A DNA stretch of 64,000 nucleotides from Pedobacter steynii (GCF_900103665.1 NZ_FNGY01000011.1:225897-289896); one strand, 5' to 3'; shown: positions 1 through 9,467, counted from the first letter of the stretch. Translations and numbers: made by a program. Notes: generated by a model not told the origin, from the letters alone.

Positions 1-14
1 TTTGCTTCATCATA

Positions 15-1097
15 ATGATTTTCCATACTTTTACCGAACAAAAACTACGTCAGTTTACAGAAAGCGTATTCCTGAAAATGGGATGCCCAGTTACTGATGC
101 GCAACTGGCTGCAGATGTCTTGTTAAAATCTGACCTGAGGGGAATAGACTCCCATGGGGTTGCCCGTCTGAGCGGCTATGTAAGGTTGTGGGAAAAAGAA
201 CGGATCAATGCAAAGCCAGATGTTAAAGTAGTCCATGAAACAGCAACTACCGCTACTGTAGATGGAGACGCAGGTTTAGGATTGGTCGTCGCTCCCTTTG
301 CAATGAAAGTGGCCATTGAAAAGGCCAGAATTTACGGAAGCGGATGGGTGGCCGTTAAAAACTCCAACCATTTTGGAATTGCCGGATACCATGCTTTAAT
401 GGCCGTAGAACAGGACATGATTGGGATCAGCATGACCAATGCCAGTCCGCTTGTAGCCCCTACTTATGCCAATGAAAGGTTATTAGGGACTAACCCAATG
501 TGTTATGCTTTTCCTGCGGGGAAGTATCCTCCTTTAGTGGTAGATATGGCTACCGCAGCTGCAGCGAACGGGAAACTGGAAATCGCCCAGAGGGCAAACC
601 AGCCTATTCCTGAGGGTTGGGTACAGGATAAAGATGGCAATTCTTCTACGAGTGCACATCAGTTGAAAGATGGAGGTTCCCTCCTGCCATTGGGTAGTGA
701 TAAAGATCATGGAAGTCATAAAGGCTATGGTTTGAGCGCCACCGTAGATATTTTATCTGCAGTGCTTTCCGGGGCGAATTATGGCCCCTGGGTGCCTCCT
801 TTTGTAGCCTTTTTAGAACCTTCGGCAAATCCGGTTGGTGAAGGCATCGGTCATTTCTTTGGTGCTATGCGAATAGATGGTTTTCGTCCGGCAGATGATT
901 TTAAACAACACCTGGACAACTGGATTGAACGGTTTAAGTCTGCGAAGACGGTTGACCCGAATAAAAAGGTCATCATTCCAGGTGAGCCGGAATATGCTTT
1001 TGAACAAGAACGGAAGATTCAGGGCATTCCTTTGATTGATGTTGTAGTTAATGACCTGAATGAACTCGCGGTAAAGCTTGGGATCGAAAGACTTTAG
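15..1097 (+). CDS. Malate/lactate/ureidoglycolate dehydrogenase family (Ldh2) oxidoreductase
   Basis: This is a 360-residue NAD(P)-dependent 2-hydroxyacid oxidoreductase of the Ldh2 family (PF02615), a cytosolic fold unrelated to classical lactate dehydrogenase. The family signature DSHGVAR is at residues 45-51, with His47 as a likely catalytic residue, and NSNHFG is at 116-121. The glycine-rich GSHKGYG segment follows in the C-terminal half. The length is normal for the family. The substrate cannot be read from sequence, because members act on malate, sulfolactate, ureidoglycolate or keto-gulonate. The ATG is 14 bases from the window edge, so upstream signals and an earlier start cannot be excluded. 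It ends three bases from the stop of the convergent copper/haem protein. Confidence 0.85.
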   Translation: MIFHTFTEQKLRQFTESVFLKMGCPVTDAQLAADVLLKSDLRGIDSHGVARLSGYVRLWEKERINAKPDVKVVHETATTATVDGDAGLGLVVAPFAMKVAIEKARIYGSGWVAVKNSNHFGIAGYHALMAVEQDMIGISMTNASPLVAPTYANERLLGTNPMCYAFPAGKYPPLVVDMATAAAANGKLEIAQRANQPIPEGWVQDKDGNSSTSAHQLKDGGSLLPLGSDKDHGSHKGYGLSATVDILSAVLSGANYGPWVPPFVAFLEPSANPVGEGIGHFFGAMRIDGFRPADDFKQHLDNWIERFKSAKTVDPNKKVIIPGEPEYAFEQERKIQGIPLIDVVVNDLNELAVKLGIERL

Positions 1098-1100
1098 TCT

Positions 1101-2417
1101 TTATTTGTCCAGTTCGAGGTTTTCGTCCCCTTCTTCGTATTTAAGGAAGACCATCAACATGGTCATCATTTCATCTGTTGTTTTCATGTCGTTGGCAGAG
1201 AAGACCATTTTTGGAGGGTGATTGGGATTCTTCGGATTCTCCTTAGTATTATCATAAAGTGCTTCTATGGTTAGAATCGATCCTTTTGGAATTTTTATCA
1301 GCTTTTTATACCTGTAAATTTCCTGCCATTTGAAGTCCCAGGAAGGAATAGAAACCAATTTAACAGTATCGCCCTGCGGTGTTACCGCATACGCTTTAAA
1401 AGTCTTACCCAGCAAATGCATGTGTGGCCATATGTATAGCAGGGATTGATCCTGAGGTGTTACAATTTTAAGGTTGAAGGCTTTGGTTGTATCCGCGGGA
1501 ATCATAAAATAAGGTTCAATGGAGCTTTCTCCCACTCCTGCTGAGCCCAGGCTAATCACATCAACTTTTCTTTTAATTGCGGATTTGGTGAAGAAAAAAT
1601 TGATACCAGACATTTCTTCTTCATCTTTACCTGTAGGGGCATAATGAATGGTTAGTAAGATTACGCCACGTTTTGGCATTACCCAACCAAAATCTTTAGG
1701 ATAGGATTCAAATGAAGTTCCGGGAATCCAGCCTCCATAATAGTCCATTTTCTTTTTGAAGGGCAGGTATTGATCATATTTACTCCGGTCTGAGCCACTG
1801 AGGTCGACATAGTCTGCTCCCTGAAGGATATCTACCTCGTTTTCCACAGGATGAACGGCAAAGTTTGCATGGTGAATCACTTTTTTATTGCTGGAAACAA
1901 ACTCTACAGCTTCCACGTTTTGGTCCTTAGCCAGGTCAAAAGGGATTTTAAAGACCAGGAATCTTTCTTCATTGTCGCCCTTAATAAAAAACGGCTTACT
2001 CACTTTCAGTACCGTATCTGGTTTTCTATGGTATTGCGTACCCTGAATATAGACAATAGCTGAGTTCTCTTTCGCTGATTTCTTTACTGAACCTTCGGGC
2101 ATTTTACTGTCCACCCATTTCACAATCAGTTCTTTTTCTGCTTTACTCAGGGAGCGGTCATTATGGAATGTTCTGTAATTGTTATCCGGTTTCCAGGGCG
2201 GCATATAACCAGACTGTACGACGTCCTTAATAAAGGTTCCTCTTTTAGCCACGTCCTGATAGGTTAGCAAAGAAAATGGTGCGGCTTCTCCAGGTCTGTG
2301 ACAAGGCGCACATTTTTGTTGAATAATCGGGGCAATATGCGTCGAAAAGGTAATTTTTTGAGCGACGATTTGATTGCAAAAAAAGAAGGAAAGAAAAATA
2401 AAAATCAGGATTCTCAT
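1101..2417 (-). CDS. Secreted PHM-like copper monooxygenase with N-terminal haem-c motif
   Basis: This 438-residue exported protein has a signal peptide (residues 1-19, ending before QKITF). A cytochrome-c type haem site CAPCH lies at 36-40. The rest resembles copper type II ascorbate-dependent monooxygenases (PHM/DBM). The copper-ligand pattern of that family is visible: His-His at 182-183, His258 in HYAPTG, HMH at 332-334 in PHMHLLGK, and a Met pair at 417-418 in DEMMTMLMVF. PHM enzymes hydroxylate carbon using ascorbate, oxygen and two coppers; here the haem could supply electrons (inference). It follows a redoxin gene by 20 bases and is probably co-transcribed with it. Substrate unknown. 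Cofactor classes are well supported; the reaction is not. Confidence 0.75.
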   Translation of the reverse strand: MRILIFIFLSFFFCNQIVAQKITFSTHIAPIIQQKCAPCHRPGEAAPFSLLTYQDVAKRGTFIKDVVQSGYMPPWKPDNNYRTFHNDRSLSKAEKELIVKWVDSKMPEGSVKKSAKENSAIVYIQGTQYHRKPDTVLKVSKPFFIKGDNEERFLVFKIPFDLAKDQNVEAVEFVSSNKKVIHHANFAVHPVENEVDILQGADYVDLSGSDRSKYDQYLPFKKKMDYYGGWIPGTSFESYPKDFGWVMPKRGVILLTIHYAPTGKDEEEMSGINFFFTKSAIKRKVDVISLGSAGVGESSIEPYFMIPADTTKAFNLKIVTPQDQSLLYIWPHMHLLGKTFKAYAVTPQGDTVKLVSIPSWDFKWQEIYRYKKLIKIPKGSILTIEALYDNTKENPKNPNHPPKMVFSANDMKTTDEMMTMLMVFLKYEEGDENLELDK

Positions 2418-2437
2418 AGCTATAAGAAATGTAGGAA

Positions 2438-3022
2438 TTATATATCGTTTATCAAACAGCCAATAGGCTTGGTTTGTGACGTGGCGGGGATTCTTTGGTT
2501 TAAAACATCTTCGATGGCATTTTCAAGAAATTTCTCGGTAGTTACCTTTCTTTTTTGCCCCAGGCCGCTTGCCCAGTTGTCGATCAGTCCTCGATATGGG
2601 ATAGCGCCCAGTTTAGAGATGAGGATGCTTTCAGGTGTTGTTGTGGCTTTCAAATAGTGCGTCAGTTCCTTCTTCCTGTCGATAAGCAGGTTAAAGCTTA
2701 CCTTATATTCCTTTTGAAAATCATTGATTTGCTTTGCAGTATAGGCTGTGCCGGGGAATATTCCGAAAATCTGTACCTCTGTGTGTTTTTTTTGAAGCGT
2801 ATTGAGCACCTGGATATAGTTTCGGCAAAGCGGACATTCCGGAGATAAAAAGACCAGCACAATTACTCTTGTCTGGGATATTGTCTCGGTTTTACCGGCG
2901 TTATTTAGTAAAGTAATACCGCTCATCTTTTTCCAGGAAATCGTTTTTAACTGCCCATTTACAGAGATTGCCAACAGCAACATGAATAGCAAGTTTAGCC
3001 CTTTTAAATAAGATGATTTCAT
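2438..3022 (-). CDS. Exported thioredoxin-like redoxin with CPLC motif
   Basis: This is a 194-residue redoxin/AhpC-TSA-like protein with an N-terminal signal peptide (about 1-23). The motif SPECPLCRNY places a CxxC pair at Cys63 and Cys66, typical of periplasmic thiol-disulfide proteins. The C-terminus carries TKPIGCLIND with a third cysteine near residue 187. The gene lies between SusD and the copper/haem monooxygenase on the same strand. A sensible role would be reducing or metallating the copper/haem partner (inference). A strong hairpin at 3041-3076 separates it from susD, so it may be expressed by read-through or from its own promoter, which I could not identify. Confidence 0.75.
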   Translation of the reverse strand: MKSSYLKGLNLLFMLLLAISVNGQLKTISWKKMSGITLLNNAGKTETISQTRVIVLVFLSPECPLCRNYIQVLNTLQKKHTEVQIFGIFPGTAYTAKQINDFQKEYKVSFNLLIDRKKELTHYLKATTTPESILISKLGAIPYRGLIDNWASGLGQKRKVTTEKFLENAIEDVLNQRIPATSQTKPIGCLINDI

Positions 3023-3040
3023 GTCTGTATAGCTCTTTAA

Positions 3041-3076
3041 TAAATAAAGGGTGCCATAATGGACACCCTTTATTTA
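3041..3076 (-). terminator. Hairpin between susD and redoxin
   Basis: A perfect 13-bp stem (3041-3053 with 3064-3076) encloses a 10-base loop just past the susD stop. Read on the minus strand the second arm ends in CTTTATTTA, a T-rich tail inside the stem. It looks like an intrinsic terminator or attenuator that would reduce transcription into the redoxin/monooxygenase pair. Confidence 0.6.
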
Positions 3077-3088
3077 ATTATTATAATG

Positions 3089-4801
3089 TTATTTTTTGTC
3101 CCACCATACACGGCCGAACATATCCGTTGGCCCTTGTCCAAAATCAGGATCCGTTTTCATATCGTCGTATGCATTAATGATATTCTTATAATTTAAATTC
3201 CCCGGACCAGGTAATGGAAGCGCTGCTCTTCTGGGAATCTGTTGTTCTGTCCCCAAAGCAATGATCTTCTCCAGAGGGAGTGTACTTGTATGATTTGGTA
3301 ATCCTGTTCTTTTATACAAAGCCCAGGCTTCAGCCGGTTGCTTAAAGAAATGCAGGTAAGCCTGAGAAGCGATCATATCCACTCCCTTGGCAGGATCGAA
3401 TAAGACTCCTGGTTGAGTTAAATAGGTTGTAATCTCCTCCTGTTTGGTAGGTACATAGCTATTTTTTTCCTGTCTGTCTGTGATCAGTGCTCTGCTGGCC
3501 ATATCATCATACATCTGGATACTCGCTGTAATTCCTCTTTCATACCACATTTTAGCATCATCAGCAATCACATTTCTCGCTGCAAGTTCTGCCCTCATGA
3601 AACAGACTTCTGCATAGGTTATCAGTGGAAAGAAGTTAATTCCTTTTCCGCCTTCTTCTCCAGCTGCAAATAAACGGCGTTGTAAATTGGATAAAGTATC
3701 CAGTGTAACCGGTGTTTTCACTCCTTTTATCAAGGACTCGATTTGCACACTATTGAAAAACTTAGCAAAATCCGGTGCGGAAGATACGTCTGGACTGACT
3801 GGTACACCATAATAGCGTCTGTTGTCGTATACGGCATTAGCAGGGATTTTACCTTGAGCTTTTGCCGCATCAAAGTTCTCTCTTGTAAAATAGTTAGGCT
3901 GATAGAAGTATTTCATCCTTGGATCGGAGTTGTTATACATAAAATCCACCACTCCCTTAGGTGCTCTGATGTTCTGTACAGACCAGTCTCCACCTGGCGC
4001 AAAATTTGCTGCAGTTTCAAATACCCAACTATCAGCGTTGCCAGCCATCTGCTGACCAGAACTTGCCAGGGCTTCTTGTACACGAGCAGTCATTTTCGCT
4101 GCATCTCGCTTCATCAGGCGCATTGCCATCCTCAAACGGACTGCATTCGCTGTCTTTACCCATTTTGAAACATCTCCTTTAAAAAACAGATCATTCGTGT
4201 CGAAAGAAGCCTGAGGTACAGCCGGAGTAGCAGTCAGTTTCGCAACACTCGTCTTTAAAACCTCATCTAACAAATTAAACAATTCTTCCTGTTTATTATA
4301 TTTTGGTGTGAATGTACCTCCGTATTTTCCTTGAAAAGCTTCTGTATAGGGAACACTTCCATTGATATCTGAAACATAAAAAGCATAATATGCTTTTACA
4401 ATATTCGTAATCGCCAATTGATGAACTCTGGTTTCCTGCTCTTCGGCCGAAAGTTTAGAAATGATATATTCTACATCAGACAATGAGGCACCTACCCCCG
4501 GGTAAAAGATGCCAAACCTTACATTTCTCATGCTGCCTGATTCAGACACAAAAGAGGCTCCGTTACCATTTAGTCCGGTAGCCATCTGCATCCAGGGCAT
4601 AATTCCCCTCACGTTATCGTAGTACCACTCACTGCGGTCCTGCATTCTGACAATCGCATTCATGAATTGCTGCTCAGGTGTGATTTTATCCAGCAATTGC
4701 GGATTGGTATTCAATTCAACAAACTTTTCTTTTTTACAAGAGGATATGGAGATGCATAGCAAGCCAACAAGACCGATCCACGCTTTATAATTTATTTTCA
4801 T
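3089..4801 (-). CDS. SusD/RagB-family outer-membrane nutrient-binding lipoprotein (module 1)
   Basis: A 570-residue SusD-like protein, most like the SusD-like_2 subgroup (ELNTNPQLL near the mature N-terminus, TPR-rich helical body). The signal peptide ends in a lipobox at Cys22 (ISSCKK), so the mature protein should be a surface lipoprotein capping the SusC barrel. Susd-type proteins capture glycans, peptides or other oligomers and hand them to the TonB-dependent SusC pore. The gene starts 30 bases after the susC stop, the standard pair order. No hydrolase is encoded alongside, so a polysaccharide substrate is not indicated. It is a paralogue of the product at 9968-11557. Confidence 0.9.
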   Translation of the reverse strand: MKINYKAWIGLVGLLCISISSCKKEKFVELNTNPQLLDKITPEQQFMNAIVRMQDRSEWYYDNVRGIMPWMQMATGLNGNGASFVSESGSMRNVRFGIFYPGVGASLSDVEYIISKLSAEEQETRVHQLAITNIVKAYYAFYVSDINGSVPYTEAFQGKYGGTFTPKYNKQEELFNLLDEVLKTSVAKLTATPAVPQASFDTNDLFFKGDVSKWVKTANAVRLRMAMRLMKRDAAKMTARVQEALASSGQQMAGNADSWVFETAANFAPGGDWSVQNIRAPKGVVDFMYNNSDPRMKYFYQPNYFTRENFDAAKAQGKIPANAVYDNRRYYGVPVSPDVSSAPDFAKFFNSVQIESLIKGVKTPVTLDTLSNLQRRLFAAGEEGGKGINFFPLITYAEVCFMRAELAARNVIADDAKMWYERGITASIQMYDDMASRALITDRQEKNSYVPTKQEEITTYLTQPGVLFDPAKGVDMIASQAYLHFFKQPAEAWALYKRTGLPNHTSTLPLEKIIALGTEQQIPRRAALPLPGPGNLNYKNIINAYDDMKTDPDFGQGPTDMFGRVWWDKK

Positions 4802-4831
4802 TTTAATTTCTTTAAAATCTCGATTCAGTTA

Positions 4832-7800
4832 CTATAAACTTCCTTTAATTGATAATGCGAACGTACGTGTATATGGAGCTCCTCCATATTCGGCAAAAGC
4901 ACCGGCACTATTTGTGAATAGTCCCTCAGGGTTAATGTGATCAGGAAGGCTATTGTAGATATAGGTCAGGTTTCTGGCAATAAAGTTCAGACTCAGTCTG
5001 TTGAACCTGATTTTTTCAGCAAATTTCTTTGGCAAACTATAACCTACAGAAACTTCTCTTAAAGCTACCCATGAGTTTTCAAAAGTAGAATATTCCCTGA
5101 TTCCAGTCCCCCATTGCGTTAACCTTGCATAGTGAACACGCGCACTCACCGGCTCGATTAGTCCTTTGGCAACCGCATCAGCAAAAGTTGTACCGCCCAC
5201 GTTTACATTCTTGATTATTGTATTAGCGGCGAATACTCCTTCAGGAATGACACCATCATTAAATACATTACCCTGTGCGTCTTTTCTTGGCACACCACCA
5301 TGATCCGCAGAACGGCCAAACAGAGAGCTTTTGAATGCGCCATAGTTAGTACCGTATTGATGTGAACCAGAAGCCATCAGACCACCAACTTTTGCATCAA
5401 CCTGGAATCCTATATTAAAATCTTTAATTTTGAAGTTGTTGATCGTACTGATCGTGAAACGTTCCATCATAGAACCCAGGTTTTTATTTCCCTGACCTGC
5501 ATCACCATTTCTCCAGTAACTGCCATTTGCTTTTAAAAGCTTTTGTCCATTAAGTGGATCATTAGCATCTTTACCCTGATAGCTAGCATAGCCATATCCA
5601 GTGTAAATACTTCCATATTCTTCTCCCGCTATCGCAACAGATTGCATATCATCTCCAAAAGCTCTTCCAAGCGTATAAGTTGTTACCCCTGGAGCAAGGC
5701 TGATAATTTTATTTTTATTACGTGCAAAGTTAACCGTTGAATTCCATTCGAAATTTCTGGTTCTGATTGGCGTAGCATTGATCAGGATTTCTATCCCCTG
5801 GTTTTGGATATTTCCAGCATTAATCACCCGTTTCTCCACCCCACTTGTTGAAGGCAGATCCAAAAGCAGCACCTGGTTGTAAGTGTTTTTCTTATAGAAG
5901 GAAGCGTCGATACCGATGCGGTCGTCCAGGAACCGTAATTCTGTCCCGATTTCAAATTCTTTCGTTAGCTCATTTTTAAGTTTTTCATTACCCAGCGTAA
6001 AAGACTCATATCCATATCTTGGCATCTGAATGCCATCCTTATCTGTGTAGACATCGATAAGGGTATATTTACCTTTACTTGTCTGATAAGGAGCAATGCC
6101 CAATCCGGTGTGACCATAATTTGCTCTAATTTTACCATAAGAAAGGAATCCGAAGGCAGGATTATTTTTCAAGGATTCAGTGAACAAATACGCCAGACCA
6201 ACAGAAGGGTACAGATAAGAATAATCGCCTGATCCATTAGGATAAGTCAACGTAGAAGACCAGTCATTACGAATACTAACATTCAGCGTCAACATATTCT
6301 TATAGCTAATATCTCCAAATGCATAAATTGCATCGGTGCGTTGGCTTCCATCTAATCCTAAGGTCGTAATTGGAGTATTTACAGAATTAGCCATAAAAAA
6401 CTTTCCAGGATCTTTTAGTCCACCGTCACTTTTAGTCGAAGTGCTATTTTTACCAAAATCCCTCACGGTCTCCGCACCAATTGAGAAGTTAAAATCCAGG
6501 TTATCACTGATCTTTTTTGAAGCATTCAGCAATGCCTGTAATCTCGTACTTTTCTGGTTGGACTGGCCAAGAACATAAGAACCGCCCTTAAAACCAGCTT
6601 CATTTCCTATATTTTTAGTTTCATTAACTGTATTGATCTGATTCATCGTTCCTCTCACAACAGCGTTTAACCAGGGGGTTATCGTAGCCGTTACATCAAT
6701 ATTTCCTCTCAGATTATTTTCTTTTTGCCTGTTACTTTGGGTATTCATATTGAACCATAAAGAAGATAAGTTATAAGGATCCTCCGTTCCCCTTAGCTGA
6801 CCACCAATTGCATTGTCCACATACCTGTTCTTCCAATAGTTGGTGTCATAACTTCTTGGTTTTCCATAAACCAAGGCAAATATCGGGTTAGAATCATTAC
6901 TCTGATTGATTGGATTTAAGGTATTACTCGTCGTATAATTTACACCCGCATCAACAGTAAATATTTTTCCCAGTTTCTGAGAACCTCTGAAGTCAATTGC
7001 ATCACGGCTAAACTTGTTATTTGGCAAAATTCCTTTGTTCGTCATATTTGTATAGGAAACCCTGAAATTTGCATTGTCAGTTGCCCCTTGAAATGCGAGA
7101 TTGGAATTGCTATAAACACCGTTTTTATACGCGTCAAGAATGTTATTTGGCTGAGCGTTCCAATCGATGATACGTCCATCCATGTCCCGGACTTTGCTGC
7201 CATCAAATTTCGGCCCGAAGCTCCAGATATAATTTGCTTTATCGATGTTTTGCATTCCATTTGCATCTTTAGCAAAGGTTGGATTGATACCAGCTCCGAA
7301 CTCATTCTGCAAATCGAAAACACGATAAACTTCCTCTATCGTTTGAGTATGACCAAAAGAGATTCCTAATCCCTGTCCTGCTTTTCCCTTTTTTGAAGTA
7401 ATCAAAAGTACACCATTCTGGGCTTTTGAACCATACAATGAACTCGCTGCAGCACCTTTTAAGACGGTAATACTTTCGTAATCATCAGCATTCAGGTTTT
7501 TCATGATATTTCCAAAATCCTGCGGCTCGTTACCATAAGAGTCGGCCCCTGTTACACCAGGTTGAATAAGTACTCCATCAATAACGATCAAGGGTTGTGT
7601 ATTATTCCCTAATGAAGAATTACCCCGGATTCTCATCCTGGAAGAGGACTGAGCACCACCAGCACCCTGGCTAATTACCAAACCAGCAACTTTACCATTC
7701 AGTGCATTCACAAGATTTGGTTCATTGGAACGTGTCAGGTCCTCTCCTTTAATCTCCTGAGTGGCATAACTCAGCTTTCTGGCTTGTTTTTTGACCCCAA

Positions 7801-8131
7801 ATCCAGTAGTCACGACAACTTCATTCAATGTCTGATTATCCTCTTGTAATACGACATTGATACTTTTTTTATCACCTACAGTGATTTCTTGCACAAGATA
7901 CCCAACGAGAGAGATCCTTAAAACACTTGAAGGGCTCACCAATAAGGAAAAATCTCCGTTTCCGTTAGTCGCGGTCCCCTTCTTGGTCCCCTTTTCATTG
8001 ATGGAAACACCTGGCAATGCTTGTCCCCGGTTATCTTTTACATTTCCGGTAAAAGATTGTTGTGCATAAGAGCTTATCGCAGTGGAAGTCAGCAATAATA
8101 TCCAAAAGCACCGTAAGTAAATTTGTTTCAT
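4832..8131 (-). CDS. SusC/RagA-family TonB-dependent outer-membrane transporter (module 1)
   Basis: A 1099-residue SusC-type barrel. It has a signal peptide to about residue 23 (SSYAQ), a carboxypeptidase-regulatory-like domain (about 25-110), a plug domain with the family segment ITVLKGAAASSLYGS, then a long 22-strand-type beta-barrel ending in aromatic-rich C-terminal strands. It imports the ligand of its SusD partner using TonB energy. There is no N-terminal STN domain, so signalling through an anti-sigma factor is not expected; the ROK gene upstream is the likely regulator. A 15-base element at 8187-8201, 56 bases upstream of the start, also occurs before the second susC. Confidence 0.93.
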   Translation of the reverse strand: MKQIYLRCFWILLLTSTAISSYAQQSFTGNVKDNRGQALPGVSINEKGTKKGTATNGNGDFSLLVSPSSVLRISLVGYLVQEITVGDKKSINVVLQEDNQTLNEVVVTTGFGVKKQARKLSYATQEIKGEDLTRSNEPNLVNALNGKVAGLVISQGAGGAQSSSRMRIRGNSSLGNNTQPLIVIDGVLIQPGVTGADSYGNEPQDFGNIMKNLNADDYESITVLKGAAASSLYGSKAQNGVLLITSKKGKAGQGLGISFGHTQTIEEVYRVFDLQNEFGAGINPTFAKDANGMQNIDKANYIWSFGPKFDGSKVRDMDGRIIDWNAQPNNILDAYKNGVYSNSNLAFQGATDNANFRVSYTNMTNKGILPNNKFSRDAIDFRGSQKLGKIFTVDAGVNYTTSNTLNPINQSNDSNPIFALVYGKPRSYDTNYWKNRYVDNAIGGQLRGTEDPYNLSSLWFNMNTQSNRQKENNLRGNIDVTATITPWLNAVVRGTMNQINTVNETKNIGNEAGFKGGSYVLGQSNQKSTRLQALLNASKKISDNLDFNFSIGAETVRDFGKNSTSTKSDGGLKDPGKFFMANSVNTPITTLGLDGSQRTDAIYAFGDISYKNMLTLNVSIRNDWSSTLTYPNGSGDYSYLYPSVGLAYLFTESLKNNPAFGFLSYGKIRANYGHTGLGIAPYQTSKGKYTLIDVYTDKDGIQMPRYGYESFTLGNEKLKNELTKEFEIGTELRFLDDRIGIDASFYKKNTYNQVLLLDLPSTSGVEKRVINAGNIQNQGIEILINATPIRTRNFEWNSTVNFARNKNKIISLAPGVTTYTLGRAFGDDMQSVAIAGEEYGSIYTGYGYASYQGKDANDPLNGQKLLKANGSYWRNGDAGQGNKNLGSMMERFTISTINNFKIKDFNIGFQVDAKVGGLMASGSHQYGTNYGAFKSSLFGRSADHGGVPRKDAQGNVFNDGVIPEGVFAANTIIKNVNVGGTTFADAVAKGLIEPVSARVHYARLTQWGTGIREYSTFENSWVALREVSVGYSLPKKFAEKIRFNRLSLNFIARNLTYIYNSLPDHINPEGLFTNSAGAFAEYGGAPYTRTFALSIKGSL

Positions 8132-8186
8132 TTTTTTTGATTTAATGGTTAAAATTCCAGTCAGTTATTGGCTAATGTTTAAAATA

Positions 8187-8201
8187 TAAAAGGTTTTAGC
8201 T
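8187..8201 (-). promoter_or_regulatory. Operator-like element upstream of susC (module 1)
   Basis: TAAAAGGTTTTAGCT lies 56 bases upstream of susC. It contains the inverted repeat TAAAA-N2-TTTTA. The identical 15-mer occurs 59 bases upstream of the second susC (14978-14992), while the surrounding intergenic DNA has diverged. It is a candidate binding site for one or both ROK regulators (inference). Confidence 0.45.
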
Positions 8202-8255
8202 AAGCATAAAATCCACATCACAAATACATGTTTATCAAATACTTATCGTAATAAT

Positions 8256-9467
8256 TTATTTAAAATCACAATTTTCCATGACTAATGTAGCGGCTCCCAA
8301 AAGGCCTGCTTCTGTGGAAATCTCGGAAACTTGAATGTCTGTATATTCCGCAAGTCTGGGAATACAGAATTCATTGATTGCCTGTTGGACGGGTGCCATA
8401 ATTATTTTACTGGCGATAGCGGCTCTGCCACTTAGTACGATTAATTTCGGATTGATGATATGAATTAGAGTCGCGAGGCCTTTTCCGATAAGGAAAGCCG
8501 CATCAGACAGAATAGAGACTGCGAGTGGATCTCCCCCTTTTGCGGCATCGAGAAAATGATCTCCAGGTAACTTGCGCTCATCTAAGAACAACTGCTCCAG
8601 GCTTGAATTTACTCCTGAAGCAATCTGAGCTTTAGCACGCTCTACTAACACGAGGATAGAAGTGTCGACTTCCAGACACCCCCTTTTTCCGCAAGCACAT
8701 AATTTATTGCTTTCAGACAACGGAATATGGCTGAACTCACCAGCATAGCCACTATGTCCTCTGAACAAGCTTCCGTTAATCACCATTCCCAATCCGATAC
8801 CCCAGCCTATGTTAACGACCATGACATCTTTAATTCCTTTACCTGCACCGAATTTCAACTCTGCCAATGCAATAATACTGGAGTCGTTGTCTATAAAAAC
8901 AGGGATTCCAAGTGCTTTGGTCAAGTGATTTCGTAAGTTACCGTCTCCTTCTACCTTGAAAAAAGTATGGTTGATTCCGAAATCTGCATTTACAAATCCG
9001 GGCATACCTATTCCTATCCCCAGGATATTATCAATAGGAATACCGGAATTGGAAATATAATTCTTTAAGAATTGTATCAGTATTTTAGTCGCGTTAGGAT
9101 ATTCACTAAGCGATAGTTTCATAATTTCCGGTGCCAACTGTACCTGATTTAGTAAATCATAAATGACAACCTGGGTAACCAGCTGATCCATTGATACTGC
9201 AACAATATATCGTTGTTTTTTTTTATTTAATAGAAAAGTAAGTGCTCTTCGTCCTCCGGTGGAAGGAGCAAGGCCAGACTCAAGTACATATCCCTCCGCT
9301 ACCAAATCGTTTACTGTCGTAGCAACTAAAGGAAGACTCTTATGGGTTAATTTACTTAACTCCGTAAAAGTAAGCATATTATTGTAATACAGACACTTAA
9401 TCACCTCCTTACGGAGCTGATGGTATTTTTTCTTCGTCGCAGTCACAAGATCGGGTTTGTCCCTCAA
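8256..9467 (-). CDS. ROK-family transcriptional regulator (module 1)
   Basis: A 403-residue ROK repressor of the NagC/XylR type. A winged helix-turn-helix spans about residues 15-75 (LTFTELSKLTHKSLP). A sugar-kinase-like fold follows, with the zinc motif CACGKRGCLE, the GEFSHIPL segment and IDNDSS carrying the conserved Asp. The usual DxGxT phosphate loop is replaced by SMDQLVTQ, so it is a sensor rather than a kinase. It is very similar to the product at 15023-16231 (roughly 80% by eye). The open frame has no ATG near the expected start. TTG at 9465-9467 is the best candidate, but it lies inside a perfect -7 promoter box. Expression or functionality is therefore less certain than for its paralogue. 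Confidence 0.85.
   Translation of the reverse strand: MRDKPDLVTATKKKYHQLRKEVIKCLYYNNMLTFTELSKLTHKSLPLVATTVNDLVAEGYVLESGLAPSTGGRRALTFLLNKKKQRYIVAVSMDQLVTQVVIYDLLNQVQLAPEIMKLSLSEYPNATKILIQFLKNYISNSGIPIDNILGIGIGMPGFVNADFGINHTFFKVEGDGNLRNHLTKALGIPVFIDNDSSIIALAELKFGAGKGIKDVMVVNIGWGIGLGMVINGSLFRGHSGYAGEFSHIPLSESNKLCACGKRGCLEVDTSILVLVERAKAQIASGVNSSLEQLFLDERKLPGDHFLDAAKGGDPLAVSILSDAAFLIGKGLATLIHIINPKLIVLSGRAAIASKIIMAPVQQAINEFCIPRLAEYTDIQVSEISTEAGLLGAATLVMENCDFK

Noticed and set aside
5448..5461. GTGAAAC-type parS half-site
   Set aside because: Only one half of the palindrome is present, inside susC1. The same is true of TGTTTCAC near 26487. No 14-16 base parS palindrome was found.
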